Positions 1 through 8,334 of a stretch of DNA of 64,000 nt are shown here, piece after piece; position 1 is the stretch's first letter, and every line of letters begins with the position of its first letter. The notes under the pieces are model-generated. The model worked only from the letters and a program-made list of their open reading frames with translations, was not told the DNA's origin and made no database searches. Source of the stretch: an uncultured Propionibacteriaceae bacterium (GTDB taxonomy: Bacteria > Actinomycetota > Actinomycetes > Propionibacteriales > Propionibacteriaceae); NCBI GenBank assembly GCA_938046585.1, contig CALIWR010000005.1, positions 310,001 through 374,000 of the forward strand. The letters are read 5' to 3'. A program made the translations under genes and the position numbers.

Positions 1-2016
1 CGGCTTGGCCCGCGGGAGTACCTCGGCTCGCGGGGCAGCCGCTGGGCAATCTCGCCCGGGTCGGCCCTGGCCAAGACCCCGCCACCGCTGGCAGTGGCCT
101 TCGAGCTGGTCGAGACCAGCCGGCTCTGGGCACGGACCGTGGCTGCGATCTCGCCGGAGTGGGTGGAGGCGGTCGGCGAACACCTCCTCAAGCGTAGCTA
201 TGCCGAGCCGCGGTGGTCGCCGTCATCCGGCTCGGTGGTCGCCGAAGAGACTGTCAGCTTGTACGGGGTCCCGATCATCAGCGGCCGGACCGTCTCCTAT
301 GCCCGGGTAGATCCGGTCGAGGCGAGGCGGCTGTTCATCCAGGCTGCGTTGGTCGAGGGCCGCTGGCAGACCCGGCACCACTTCGTACGCCGCAACCAGG
401 CGATCCGTGATCAGGCCGCCGAGCTGGAGGAGCGGACCCGGCGTCGGGACCTACTGGTCGACGACCAGACGATCTTCGCCTTCTACGACGCCCGGGTGCC
501 GGCCGAGGTAGTCTCCCAGCAGCATTTCGACGCCTGGTGGCGCCGTCAACGCCAGAAGCAGGACGATTATCTGGACCTGAGCCTGGCCGATCTGGTGGTG
601 CCGGAGGCGGAGGCGGTTGACGCCGACGGTTTCCCGGACCGGTGGCGAGTCGGGGAGCATGAGCTGGAGATCTCGTACGTCTTTGACCCGGGCTCTCACC
701 ATGACGGGGTCAGCATTACGGTGCCGCTGGCGATCCTCAACCAGCTGCCGCCGCAGGCCTTCACCTGGCAGATCCCCGGGCTGCGAGCCGAACTTGCGAC
801 CGAGTTGATTCGTTCCCTGCCGAAGCGGCTGCGGACAGCTTTCGTCCCAGCCCCGAACCATGCCGCCGCTGCCTTGGCCTGGATAGAACAGCGTCCCGAC
901 GTGGCTCGTGCCCCTCGCGGGGACACGGCCCCGGACTCGATCAGTCTGAGTGAGGCGCTGGCGATCGCGCTGCGGGCCATCACCGGCACCGACCCGTCCG
1001 GTGCCTGGGGGGAGCGCAGCCTCCCGGCTCATCTGTTGCCTCGGCTGCTCGTGGTCGACGGCACCCGGGAGGTGGCGCAAGGTCATGATCTGGCTGAGTT
1101 ACAACGCCGGTTGGCGCCGAAACTGACCCAGACCCTGACCCGGGCCAGCCGGCAGGTCGCGACCACCGGCGCGACCAGCTGGTCTTTCCCGGCGCTGCCG
1201 CAGCGTCATACCACCCGTCGCGGCGACAGCGAGTTGGCAGGCTATCCGGCGATCCGTGACGATGCGACCAGCGTGGCGGTGGTGGTGCTCGACACCCCGG
1301 ACCGAGCCCGTTTGGTCCATGCCCGGGGGCTGCGGCGGCTGTTGGCCCTGACCACCCCCGATCCCACCAGGTGGGTGGTGTCGCGGATGTCGAACCAGAC
1401 CAAGCTGCAGCTGGGCGTCAGCCCGTATCCCAGCGTTACCGCGCTGCTCGCTGATTGCCGGCTCAAGGCCCTAGACCGCTGCCTGAACACGATGGGGGTC
1501 GATCCTTGGACGATCCGGGACCCTGAACGATTCGCGGCAGTGTCGGTGCCGGTACGCGAACGGATGGCTGACACCATGCGTGCCGTGGTCACCTACACCG
1601 GTGATCTGCTGGGCCGCTATCAGGCGGTCCAGCGGCTGATAGCTGGACGCACCGGCGAGATCTACGACGATGTCGCCGAGCAGGTCGCCAATTTGGTCTT
1701 CACCGGCTGGATCGCTGCCACCCCCGACCCCTGGTTCGGCCACCAGGAGCGGTATCTGCACGCGGCCGAGCTACGGCTCACCGCGTACGCCAGCAACCCG
1801 GCCCGAGACCGTCAGCCGGCCGCTGTGGTGGCGCAGTTGGAGGACGAGTACGCCGACCTGGTCGCCCGGCAGCCGGAGGGCCCGTTGAGCCCGGAGATGG
1901 CGCGTGTCGGCTGGCTGCTGGAGGAACTGCGGGTAAGCCTGTTCGCCCAGCAGCTCCGTACCGCGGAGCCGGTATCCGCGAAGCGGGTCCGCAGCGCGCT
2001 GACAGCCCTGGCCTGA
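1..2016 (+). CDS. hrpA: ATP-dependent RNA helicase HrpA, C-terminal part (5' end outside window)
   Basis: The reading frame is open from base 1, so the gene starts before the window and only about 670 C-terminal residues are present. They match the C-terminal DUF3418 region of HrpA-type DEAH helicases: WAISPGSAL and ELVETSRLWAR near the visible start, then the EPRWSP...VSLYGVPI and ALVEGRW segments. The DEAH-box helicase core must lie upstream. HrpA proteins unwind RNA or RNA-DNA hybrids in the cytoplasm; E. coli HrpA has been linked to rescue of stalled ribosomes. The stop is 60 bases before the start of the PAC2 gene, which has its own promoter. Confidence 0.93.
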   Translation, partial: RLGPREYLGSRGSRWAISPGSALAKTPPPLAVAFELVETSRLWARTVAAISPEWVEAVGEHLLKRSYAEPRWSPSSGSVVAEETVSLYGVPIISGRTVSYARVDPVEARRLFIQAALVEGRWQTRHHFVRRNQAIRDQAAELEERTRRRDLLVDDQTIFAFYDARVPAEVVSQQHFDAWWRRQRQKQDDYLDLSLADLVVPEAEAVDADGFPDRWRVGEHELEISYVFDPGSHHDGVSITVPLAILNQLPPQAFTWQIPGLRAELATELIRSLPKRLRTAFVPAPNHAAAALAWIEQRPDVARAPRGDTAPDSISLSEALAIALRAITGTDPSGAWGERSLPAHLLPRLLVVDGTREVAQGHDLAELQRRLAPKLTQTLTRASRQVATTGATSWSFPALPQRHTTRRGDSELAGYPAIRDDATSVAVVVLDTPDRARLVHARGLRRLLALTTPDPTRWVVSRMSNQTKLQLGVSPYPSVTALLADCRLKALDRCLNTMGVDPWTIRDPERFAAVSVPVRERMADTMRAVVTYTGDLLGRYQAVQRLIAGRTGEIYDDVAEQVANLVFTGWIAATPDPWFGHQERYLHAAELRLTAYASNPARDRQPAAVVAQLEDEYADLVARQPEGPLSPEMARVGWLLEELRVSLFAQQLRTAEPVSAKRVRSALTALA

Positions 2017-2064
2017 TCAGCGCGGCAATCGGGGGAAACCCAGCCTCAGCATGGTTCTTGGCCG

Positions 2065-2070
2065 TAGCCT
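2065..2070 (+). promoter_or_regulatory. -10 hexamer TAGCCT of a leaderless promoter
   Basis: TAGCCT lies 6 bases before the GTG of the PAC2-family gene. No Shine-Dalgarno sequence fits in the gap, so transcription probably starts at the GTG. Confidence 0.5.
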
Positions 2071-2076
2071 AGACGG

Positions 2077-2967
2077 GTGCGGGACCCACGAGACTTGTTT
2101 CAGATGGAGCCGGGCAGTTGGCCTGAGCTGGTCGGAGAGGAGGCCCCGTTGCTCCACCTGCTCGACGGTTTCCTAGATGCCGGTCGGATTCTCCACGGCG
2201 CAGTACGTCACCTCGAGCGGACCTGCGCCCCAGCCCGGGTCGCCACCTTCGACGTGGACGAATTGCACGACTACCGTAGCCGTCGTCCTGTGATGACCTT
2301 CGACACCTATCGCTGGGTCGGGGTGCAGCAGCCACAGCTGGTCCTCGACCGGCTCACAGATGCCACAGGTCGTCCCTTCCTGCTGCTGCACGGGGTCGAA
2401 CCGGACGCCCAATGGGAGCGGGCCATCGCGGCTGTGCTCGGGATCTGTGACGATCTGGGCGTGGGACGGCTGTACACCCTGAGCGGAATCCCGCTGGCGG
2501 TGCCGCATACCCGTCCGACCGGGATCACCCGCCACGCCACCGACGAGCGCCTGGTCCACGACAACCCACCGCTCATCGAGCGGATGGACGTCCCGGCGCA
2601 ATGGTCGGCGCTGTTTCAGTTCCGCGCCGGTCAGGCTGGTCGATCAGCCAGCGGCTATGTGGCGCATGTGCCCCACTACCTCTCCCAGGTCTACTTCCCG
2701 CAGGCCATGATCGTCGCCTTGCAAGCTTTGATGGACGACACCGGTTTGGTCATTCCGATGGCCGGACTAGCCGAGGAAGCCGCTGAGAGTCTCGACCTGA
2801 TCAACAACGAGATGGCCTCCTCAGCCGAGACCCAGGAATTGGTCGCGGCTCTGGAAGAGGCTTTTGATGCCGCCCACGATCAGGTCGCGCCGGTGCCCAC
2901 CGCAGACGAGATCGGTGCCGAGTTTGAACGATTCCTGGCCGAGCGCGAGCACGGCGAGGAGCGGTAG
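2077..2967 (+). CDS. PAC2 family protein
   Basis: This 296-residue protein belongs to the PAC2 (proteasome assembly chaperone 2) family found across Actinobacteria and corresponds to M. tuberculosis Rv2714. Family-typical segments are GRILHGAVRHL, TFDVDELHDYRSRRP and YTLSGIPLAVPHTRP, where arginine-containing loops line the presumed ligand pocket. The function of bacterial members is not established. The GTG start is supported by a -10 hexamer 6 bases upstream. The gene is convergent with sigB, with a strong hairpin between the two stops. Confidence 0.88.
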   Translation: MRDPRDLFQMEPGSWPELVGEEAPLLHLLDGFLDAGRILHGAVRHLERTCAPARVATFDVDELHDYRSRRPVMTFDTYRWVGVQQPQLVLDRLTDATGRPFLLLHGVEPDAQWERAIAAVLGICDDLGVGRLYTLSGIPLAVPHTRPTGITRHATDERLVHDNPPLIERMDVPAQWSALFQFRAGQAGRSASGYVAHVPHYLSQVYFPQAMIVALQALMDDTGLVIPMAGLAEEAAESLDLINNEMASSAETQELVAALEEAFDAAHDQVAPVPTADEIGAEFERFLAEREHGEER

Positions 2968-2974
2968 CCGCGAA

Positions 2975-3004
2975 GACGGCCCGCCACTGAAGTGACGGGC
3001 CGTC
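2975..3004. terminator. Bidirectional hairpin terminator between PAC2 gene and sigB
   Basis: A 9-base-pair stem, GACGGCCCG (2975-2983) against CGGGCCGTC (2996-3004), has a smaller CACT/AGTG stem inside its loop. It lies 7 bases after the PAC2 stop and 12 bases beyond the sigB stop. There is no T-run on either side, as is common in high-GC Actinobacteria. Confidence 0.7.
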
Positions 3005-3016
3005 GCATGGCACGGT

Positions 3017-3970
3017 TCAGGCGGCGAGTTCGGCCTTACGCAGCTGGGCAATCGCGTGTCGCTCGATCTGGCGGACCCGTTCCGCAGTGATCCCCCACAG
3101 CTGGCCAATGTCGCTGAGCTTGGCTTGACGGCCGTCGAGCAGGCCGTATCGCCGCCGGACCACGTCGGCGGAACGGTCATCGAGGGTGGCGAGCATCCGC
3201 TCTAGCCGTTCGCGTTCTTCCGCATCGAGGACCATTTCGTCCGGGCCGGGCGCCGGTTCCCGGGCGATCAGGTCACCGAGGGAAGTGTCACCGTCATCCT
3301 CGACTGGGGCGTCGAGGGAGACGTGGTCACGGGAATAGCGAATCAGCTCCAGTACCTTCTCGGTTTCCATTCCGAGTTCCGCGGCGATCTCAGGTAGCTC
3401 CGGATCATGTCCCAGCCGACGTTCCAGGGTTCGCCGTACTGAGGCGATCTGATTCACCTGTTCGGCGATATGGACCGGCAGCCGGACGATTCGCCCCTGC
3501 TGGGCGATCCCGCGGCTAATCGACTGCCGTACCCACCAGGTGGCGTACGTCGAGAACTTGAACCCCTTGGTGTAGTCGAACTTCTCGACCGCCCGGATTA
3601 ACCCCGTATTGCCCTCCTGGACCAGGTCGAGCAGCGGCATCTGAGCCCGGCCGTATTTGCGGGCGACGCTGACTACCAAACGCAGATTGGCGGTCACGAA
3701 CCGTTCCATCGCCTGCTCTCCCTGGCGGACAAGTTCGGCGAGTTCGGCCGCGGTGGCCTCGACTGGGGATTCGCCACGTTCGATGTCGAGCAGGTCGCCG
3801 TCGAGGATGGCCTTCGCGTACAGACCAGCCTCGATGGTTCGGGCCAGGTCGACCTCGTCGGCGGCAGTCAGCAGCGGGGTCTTGGCGATGCCTTCGAGAT
3901 ATAGCCCGACCGCGTCTTTGCCATCGATACCGTCGGTGCTTCGGGCGCGGTGCGCAGTGACTACAGCCAT
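3017..3970 (-). CDS. sigB: RNA polymerase sigma factor SigB (group 2 sigma-70)
   Basis: A 317-residue sigma-70 factor with region 1.2 (VGLYLEGIAKTPLLTA), region 2 with its DNA-melting segment FDYTKGFKFSTYATWWVRQ, region 3 and a region 4 helix-turn-helix ending WGITAERVRQIERHAI. It lacks the long N-terminal extension of SigA. Together with its closeness to sigA this fits the mycobacterial SigB type, a nonessential principal-like sigma factor linked to stress and stationary phase. The ATG at 3970 is preferred because GAAAGGA lies 8 bases upstream; the frame stays open to 3997. About 150 bases separate it from the end of ptrB, and both genes read the same way. Confidence 0.93.
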   Translation of the reverse strand: MAVVTAHRARSTDGIDGKDAVGLYLEGIAKTPLLTAADEVDLARTIEAGLYAKAILDGDLLDIERGESPVEATAAELAELVRQGEQAMERFVTANLRLVVSVARKYGRAQMPLLDLVQEGNTGLIRAVEKFDYTKGFKFSTYATWWVRQSISRGIAQQGRIVRLPVHIAEQVNQIASVRRTLERRLGHDPELPEIAAELGMETEKVLELIRYSRDHVSLDAPVEDDGDTSLGDLIAREPAPGPDEMVLDAEERERLERMLATLDDRSADVVRRRYGLLDGRQAKLSDIGQLWGITAERVRQIERHAIAQLRKAELAA

Positions 3971-4123
3971 GAACCTCATCCTTTCGACGTCATCCATCTC
4001 AACGCCTCGCGGCCCTGAGAGGTTTCCAGAAGACGCCGGAAAGCGACCCTGAACCTACCCTGAGGTCCCGATCTGCAACAACCCTGGTCGAAGGTCACTT
4101 TGCCCGAGCGCAGGCTCGGGCCA

Positions 4124-6196
4124 TCACACACAACCGAGGTGGGAGAGCAGCCAAGCCATCTCGAAAGCTTCGTCGCGCCAGGCTGCGTATCGGCCGCTGG
4201 CGCCGGCATGACCGCCGCTGACCTCGATCTGCAGCAGAGCCTCGTTGTCGGGATGGGCGTCGCGCAGGGCAGCCACCCAGCGCAGCGGCTCGGTGTAGGA
4301 GACCCGTTGATCGTGGCGGCTGGCCGTCGCCAGGACCGGGGGGTAGCGGCGGTGGCGAATGTTGTCGTACGGGCTGTAGCCGGCGATCACGTGATAGGCC
4401 TCGGGATCTGCCAGCGGATCACCCCATTCATCTCGTTCGGTGATCGTCAGTGGAAGGTCGGGATCGAGCATCGACCGTAATGGGTCGACGAAACCGACCC
4501 CGCAGTGGACCGCCGCGAACAGGTCGGGATCCAGGTTCAGAGCCGCCGCCACGGTCAGTCCGCCGGCAGAGAAGCCCTGGGCCGCGAGCCGCCCGGCAGC
4601 GGCGATCCCGCTGTCGAGCAGGAATCGTCCACAGGCGACAAAGTCACCGAAGGTGGTGGGTTTGGCGTTCAATCGCCCGGCCTCGTACCAGGAACGCCCG
4701 AGTTCGCCGCCACCACGCACATGTGCGTAGGCGATCACTACCCCGCGGTCCAGCAGGCTCAGGCGGGGGATTGAGAAGGCCGGGTCGATCGAGGCCTCGT
4801 ATGCGCCATAGCCCGACAGCAGGCAGGGTGCGGGGAATTCGGTGGCGGCAGCGTAGATCACCGAGACCGGGATCTGGGTGCCGTCGGGCGCCGGGGCCCA
4901 CAGCCGCTGCTCGCGGTAACAGTCCGGGTCGAACGGTTTACCTGACAGGTCGGGACGTACCGGGCGGGTCTTCAGAATCCGGGGCACCTGCTCGGACCAG
5001 CCCTGTTCCACTACCTGGGCAGGGTGGATGAAGGATTCACGCTGGTAGCGGAAACGGTCGCTGTGGTACCGCTGACCAATGCTGGTGAGGGTCGTCAACG
5101 GCCCGCTCGTCACCTCGGTTCCCGCCAACACGGCACCGTCCGGGCCGCGTGGGCAGAGCATCAACCGCAGCACCCCGTCGCGTCGTCGGGTCACCACGAC
5201 GTGGCTGGCGCAGGCCTCTGCCATCAACACCCGGGTCCCAGGCACTGGCGGCAGCACAGGTCGCCAGTCCTGGCGGGACCCGGGCCGCAGCGGCGCCTCG
5301 GCTATCTCGAAATCGGCATGGGTGCCGTTGTGCACCACCAGCAGCCGGTCGCCGGCCGGTTCAATGTCGTATTCCAAGCCCGGCTGCCGGGGCGTCACCA
5401 GCCATGGGGTATCGGTTGGTTGGTTCACGCTCAGCAACCGGACCTCGCTGGTGGTTCGGCTGGCGCTCGACACAACCAGCCAGGCCTCGTCGGCGGAGCG
5501 GTCGATGTGCAGCCAGAACCGCGGATCGGTCTCTTCCACCACGACCGAATCCTGTTCGACGGCGTCACCCAGGCGGTGGCGTCGCATCTGGTACGGACGC
5601 CAGGTCTCGTCCCAGACCGTGTACGCGAGGTGCTGGTCATCGATCCAACTGGCCTCGGCTACTGCCAGGATCTGGTCCGGCAGGTCGGCGCCGCTGGTTA
5701 GCTCACGCAGCCGAATCGTGTAGCGCTCGTCCCCGGTGGTGTCGAACGACCAGAGCAGCAGGTTGCCGTTGGGGGAGGGCGCCAGATCCCCCAGGGCGAA
5801 GAAGTCGTGTCCGCTAGCTGCGGCTTCGGCGTCGAGAAGCAGCATCTCGCCTGGCACTGGGCCGGACAGGTCAGGCAGCTGATCAGGGTTGGGTGCAGGG
5901 GCCCGCCAGTAGGACGGGTAGCTGTTGCCTTCGGTGGTGCGGCTGTAGTACCACCAGGCCCGTCCCTGGGTATCGATGTCGTAGTCCGGCACGCTCATGT
6001 CGGTCTGCAGGGTGCGGGCACTGATCTCGGCCAGGATCTGGTGGCGCAGCGGCTCGAGATGAGCGGTGAGAGCCTCGGTGTAACGGTTCTCTGCTGCGAT
6101 GTGGTCGTCCAGTTCGGCCTCGCAAGCAGCTCGTACCCACAGGTAGGGATCTGGCTCAAAGGATGACAGACGGCGGGGGAGTCGGGGCGCCAGCAC
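4124..6196 (-). CDS. ptrB: Prolyl oligopeptidase family serine peptidase (oligopeptidase B type)
   Basis: A 690-residue S9A-family peptidase, the usual length for oligopeptidase B. The N-terminal half resembles the seven-bladed propeller (WWYYSRTTEGNSYP, LGDLAPSPNG, TVWDETWRPYQMRRH). The C-terminal alpha/beta hydrolase domain has HVRGGGELGRSWYEAG, nucleophile motif GFSAGG, acid-residue segment SRHDQRV and histidine segment SGGHAG. The family commonly has GGSAGG at the nucleophile, so Phe before Ser is a small variation. It should cut short peptides after basic residues in the cytoplasm; specificity is inferred. The GTG start follows TAGGCT by 6 bases on this strand. Confidence 0.92.
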   Translation of the reverse strand: MLAPRLPRRLSSFEPDPYLWVRAACEAELDDHIAAENRYTEALTAHLEPLRHQILAEISARTLQTDMSVPDYDIDTQGRAWWYYSRTTEGNSYPSYWRAPAPNPDQLPDLSGPVPGEMLLLDAEAAASGHDFFALGDLAPSPNGNLLLWSFDTTGDERYTIRLRELTSGADLPDQILAVAEASWIDDQHLAYTVWDETWRPYQMRRHRLGDAVEQDSVVVEETDPRFWLHIDRSADEAWLVVSSASRTTSEVRLLSVNQPTDTPWLVTPRQPGLEYDIEPAGDRLLVVHNGTHADFEIAEAPLRPGSRQDWRPVLPPVPGTRVLMAEACASHVVVTRRRDGVLRLMLCPRGPDGAVLAGTEVTSGPLTTLTSIGQRYHSDRFRYQRESFIHPAQVVEQGWSEQVPRILKTRPVRPDLSGKPFDPDCYREQRLWAPAPDGTQIPVSVIYAAATEFPAPCLLSGYGAYEASIDPAFSIPRLSLLDRGVVIAYAHVRGGGELGRSWYEAGRLNAKPTTFGDFVACGRFLLDSGIAAAGRLAAQGFSAGGLTVAAALNLDPDLFAAVHCGVGFVDPLRSMLDPDLPLTITERDEWGDPLADPEAYHVIAGYSPYDNIRHRRYPPVLATASRHDQRVSYTEPLRWVAALRDAHPDNEALLQIEVSGGHAGASGRYAAWRDEAFEMAWLLSHLGCV

Positions 6197-6202
6197 CGGC
6201 TC

Positions 6203-6208
6203 AGCCTA
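6203..6208 (-). promoter_or_regulatory. -10 hexamer TAGGCT of a leaderless promoter for ptrB
   Basis: On the minus strand TAGGCT is followed by 6 bases and then the GTG at 6196, with no room for a ribosome binding site. Confidence 0.55.
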
Positions 6209-6260
6209 GCGGCCGCTTGGAGATCCGGGTGTCGACGTGGCACTATGGAAGCCGGAGCTA

Positions 6261-6292
6261 TTGACACCCGCGGGTTCTTGTGTGCTCATCTT
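6261..6292 (+). promoter_or_regulatory. Possible sigA promoter (-35 TTGACA)
   Basis: A consensus -35 TTGACA (6261-6266) precedes sigA. The -10 is unclear: GCTCAT follows at 17 bases and CATCTT at 20. The rest of the 155-base gap between ptrB and sigA shows nothing else I recognise. Confidence 0.35.
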
Positions 6293-6351
6293 TACGGGAA
6301 CCTGTGGTGTGAGGCTTCGTCAGCGAGGCGTCCGCCTCTGGAGTCACCATC

Positions 6352-8280
6352 GTGAAGGGTTCCGTGTTGCCAGGTACCGCAGCTCTCCAACCAACCCCTG
6401 TCGAAGAGAAGCCAACCCGTCGGCGCAGGGCCCCGAAACTCACGTCGGTGACGGAGGAGACAGCGACTGGCACGCCGACGGATCAGACCACGAAGACCAC
6501 TGCCAAGGCGGGCACGAAAGCCAAGACGACCAGTAGGCGTAGCGCCAAGACGAGCGCCGCGGAATCAGACTCTGCCGAGCAGGCCGCGACCAAGACGACC
6601 AGTAGGCGTAGCGCCAAGACGAGCGCCGCGGAATCAGACTCTGCCGAACGGGCCGCGACCAAGACGACCAGTAGGCGTAGCGCCAAGACGAGCGCCGCGG
6701 AATCAGACTCTGCCGAGCAGGCCGCAGCCAAGACGACCAGTAGGCGTAGCGCCAAGACGAGCGCCGCGGAATCAGACTCTGCCGAACGGGCCGCAGCCAA
6801 GACGACCAGTAGGCGTAGCGCCAAGACGAGCGCCGCGGAATCAGACTCTGCCGAACGGGCCGCAGCCAAGACGACCAGTAGGCGTAGCGCCAAGACGAGC
6901 GCCGCGGAATCAGACTCTGCCGAACGGGCCGCAGCCAAGACGACCAGTAGGCGTAGCGCCAAGACGAGCGCCGCGGAATCAGACTCTGCCGAGCAGGCCA
7001 CCGCGACCAAGTCCGACAAGACCTCAAAGAGCACCACAAGTTCTCGCAAAACCCGGTCTACGGCCGAGCCCAAAGCTCGTGGCCGCAGGTCGCGACGGCA
7101 GGCGGACGAGACCGAGGAGCTACATCTCGAGGATGGGCCTTCGATCGTTGAGGCGGTGACCCGGGAGGTCCCGGTCGAGTTCACCCGCGAGGGCGATGAC
7201 GTGGTCCTCAAGGTGGGCGGCAAGAAACGCAGCCTGGAAGACGTAGACGAATCCGAATTCCAGCCGGCCAAGGAGGCCCAGCTGGAGAAGGAGATCACCG
7301 AGGACGAAGGTTTCAGTCTCTCCGACGCGGACGACGCCGACGAACCCGAGCAGCAGGTGATGGCAGCCGGGGCGACCGCCGACCCGGTCAAGGACTACCT
7401 CAAGCAGATCGGCAAGGTGGCCCTGCTGAACGCCGAGCAGGAGGTGGACTTGGCCAAACGGATCGAGGCTGGGCTCTTCGCCGAGGAACGGCTGAATGAC
7501 GATCAGCCGGTTCCAGAGACCGACGTCGACGATTATGACTGGATCGCGAATGACGGCCGGCGAGCCAAGAATCATCTGTTGGAGGCGAACCTGCGGCTGG
7601 TGGTGTCGCTGGCCAAGCGCTACACCGGGCGCGGGATGCTCTTCCTCGACCTAATCCAAGAGGGCAATCTAGGCCTGATCCGGGCAGTCGAGAAGTTCGA
7701 CTACACCAAGGGCTACAAGTTCTCCACCTACGCGACCTGGTGGATCAAGCAGGCGATCACCCGGGCCATGGCCGACCAGGCCCGGACTATCCGGATCCCG
7801 GTCCACATGGTCGAGGTCATCAACAAGCTGGCTCGGGTCCAGCGTCAGATGCTGCAGGATCTGGGACGCGAACCAACCCCGGAAGAACTGGCCAGGGAAC
7901 TCGACATGACCCCGGAGAAGGTCGTGGAGGTCCAGAAGTACGGTCGGGAGCCGATCTCGTTGCATACCCCGCTGGGTGAGGACGGGGACTCGGAGTTCGG
8001 TGACCTGATCGAGGACTCAGAGGCCGTTGTTCCCGCTGACGCGGTCAATTTCACCCTGCTGCAGGAACAGCTGCACGACGTGCTGGACACATTGTCGGAG
8101 CGCGAGGCGGGGGTGGTGTCGATGCGTTTCGGACTCACCGACGGCCAGCCGAAAACCTTGGATGAGATCGGCAAGGTGTACGGGGTGACCCGGGAGCGGA
8201 TCCGCCAGATCGAATCCAAGACCATGTCGAAGTTGCGGCACCCATCCCGCTCGCAGGTGCTGCGCGACTACCTCGACTGA
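6352..8280 (+). CDS. sigA: Primary RNA polymerase sigma factor SigA (RpoD/HrdB)
   Basis: The principal sigma-70 factor, 642 residues if the GTG at 6352 is used (GGAG lies 8 bases upstream). Residues from about 344 onward are canonical: region 1.2 DPVKDYLKQIGKVALL, region 2 with FDYTKGYKFSTYATWWIKQ, region 3 (IPVHMVEVINKLARVQRQML) and region 4 with GVTRERIRQIESKTMSKL. The first 340 residues are low complexity, rich in Lys, Thr, Ser, Ala and Arg, and include seven 23-residue repeats (about residues 59-219) followed by an acidic stretch. Long basic N-termini are known in actinobacterial SigA/HrdB; the near-identical repeat array is the odd feature. Confidence 0.96.
   Translation: MKGSVLPGTAALQPTPVEEKPTRRRRAPKLTSVTEETATGTPTDQTTKTTAKAGTKAKTTSRRSAKTSAAESDSAEQAATKTTSRRSAKTSAAESDSAERAATKTTSRRSAKTSAAESDSAEQAAAKTTSRRSAKTSAAESDSAERAAAKTTSRRSAKTSAAESDSAERAAAKTTSRRSAKTSAAESDSAERAAAKTTSRRSAKTSAAESDSAEQATATKSDKTSKSTTSSRKTRSTAEPKARGRRSRRQADETEELHLEDGPSIVEAVTREVPVEFTREGDDVVLKVGGKKRSLEDVDESEFQPAKEAQLEKEITEDEGFSLSDADDADEPEQQVMAAGATADPVKDYLKQIGKVALLNAEQEVDLAKRIEAGLFAEERLNDDQPVPETDVDDYDWIANDGRRAKNHLLEANLRLVVSLAKRYTGRGMLFLDLIQEGNLGLIRAVEKFDYTKGYKFSTYATWWIKQAITRAMADQARTIRIPVHMVEVINKLARVQRQMLQDLGREPTPEELARELDMTPEKVVEVQKYGREPISLHTPLGEDGDSEFGDLIEDSEAVVPADAVNFTLLQEQLHDVLDTLSEREAGVVSMRFGLTDGQPKTLDEIGKVYGVTRERIRQIESKTMSKLRHPSRSQVLRDYLD
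6526..7008 (+). repeat. Seven in-frame 69-bp tandem repeats in the sigA N-terminal region
   Basis: Copies start at 6526, 6595, 6664, 6733, 6802, 6871 and 6940. Each 69-base unit encodes 23 residues beginning TTSRRSAKTSAAESDSAE. Differences are limited to CAG/CGG (Gln/Arg) after SAE and an ACC/GCC (Thr/Ala) change near the unit's end; the seventh copy diverges in its last bases. The unit length is a multiple of three, so gain or loss of copies keeps the frame. Confidence 0.97.
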
Positions 8281-8334
8281 GACATTCCCGGGGCCGGCTC
8301 CTGAGCACACGCAGCCACCTGGTCGCCGAGTCGA

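Noticed and set aside
6483..7391. Long minus-strand open frame (302 codons) across the sigA repeat region
   Set aside because: It is a shadow of the repeats: any frame without a stop in a 69-base unit stays open for all seven. It has no ribosome binding site and no family match, while the plus-strand frame runs into canonical sigma regions.
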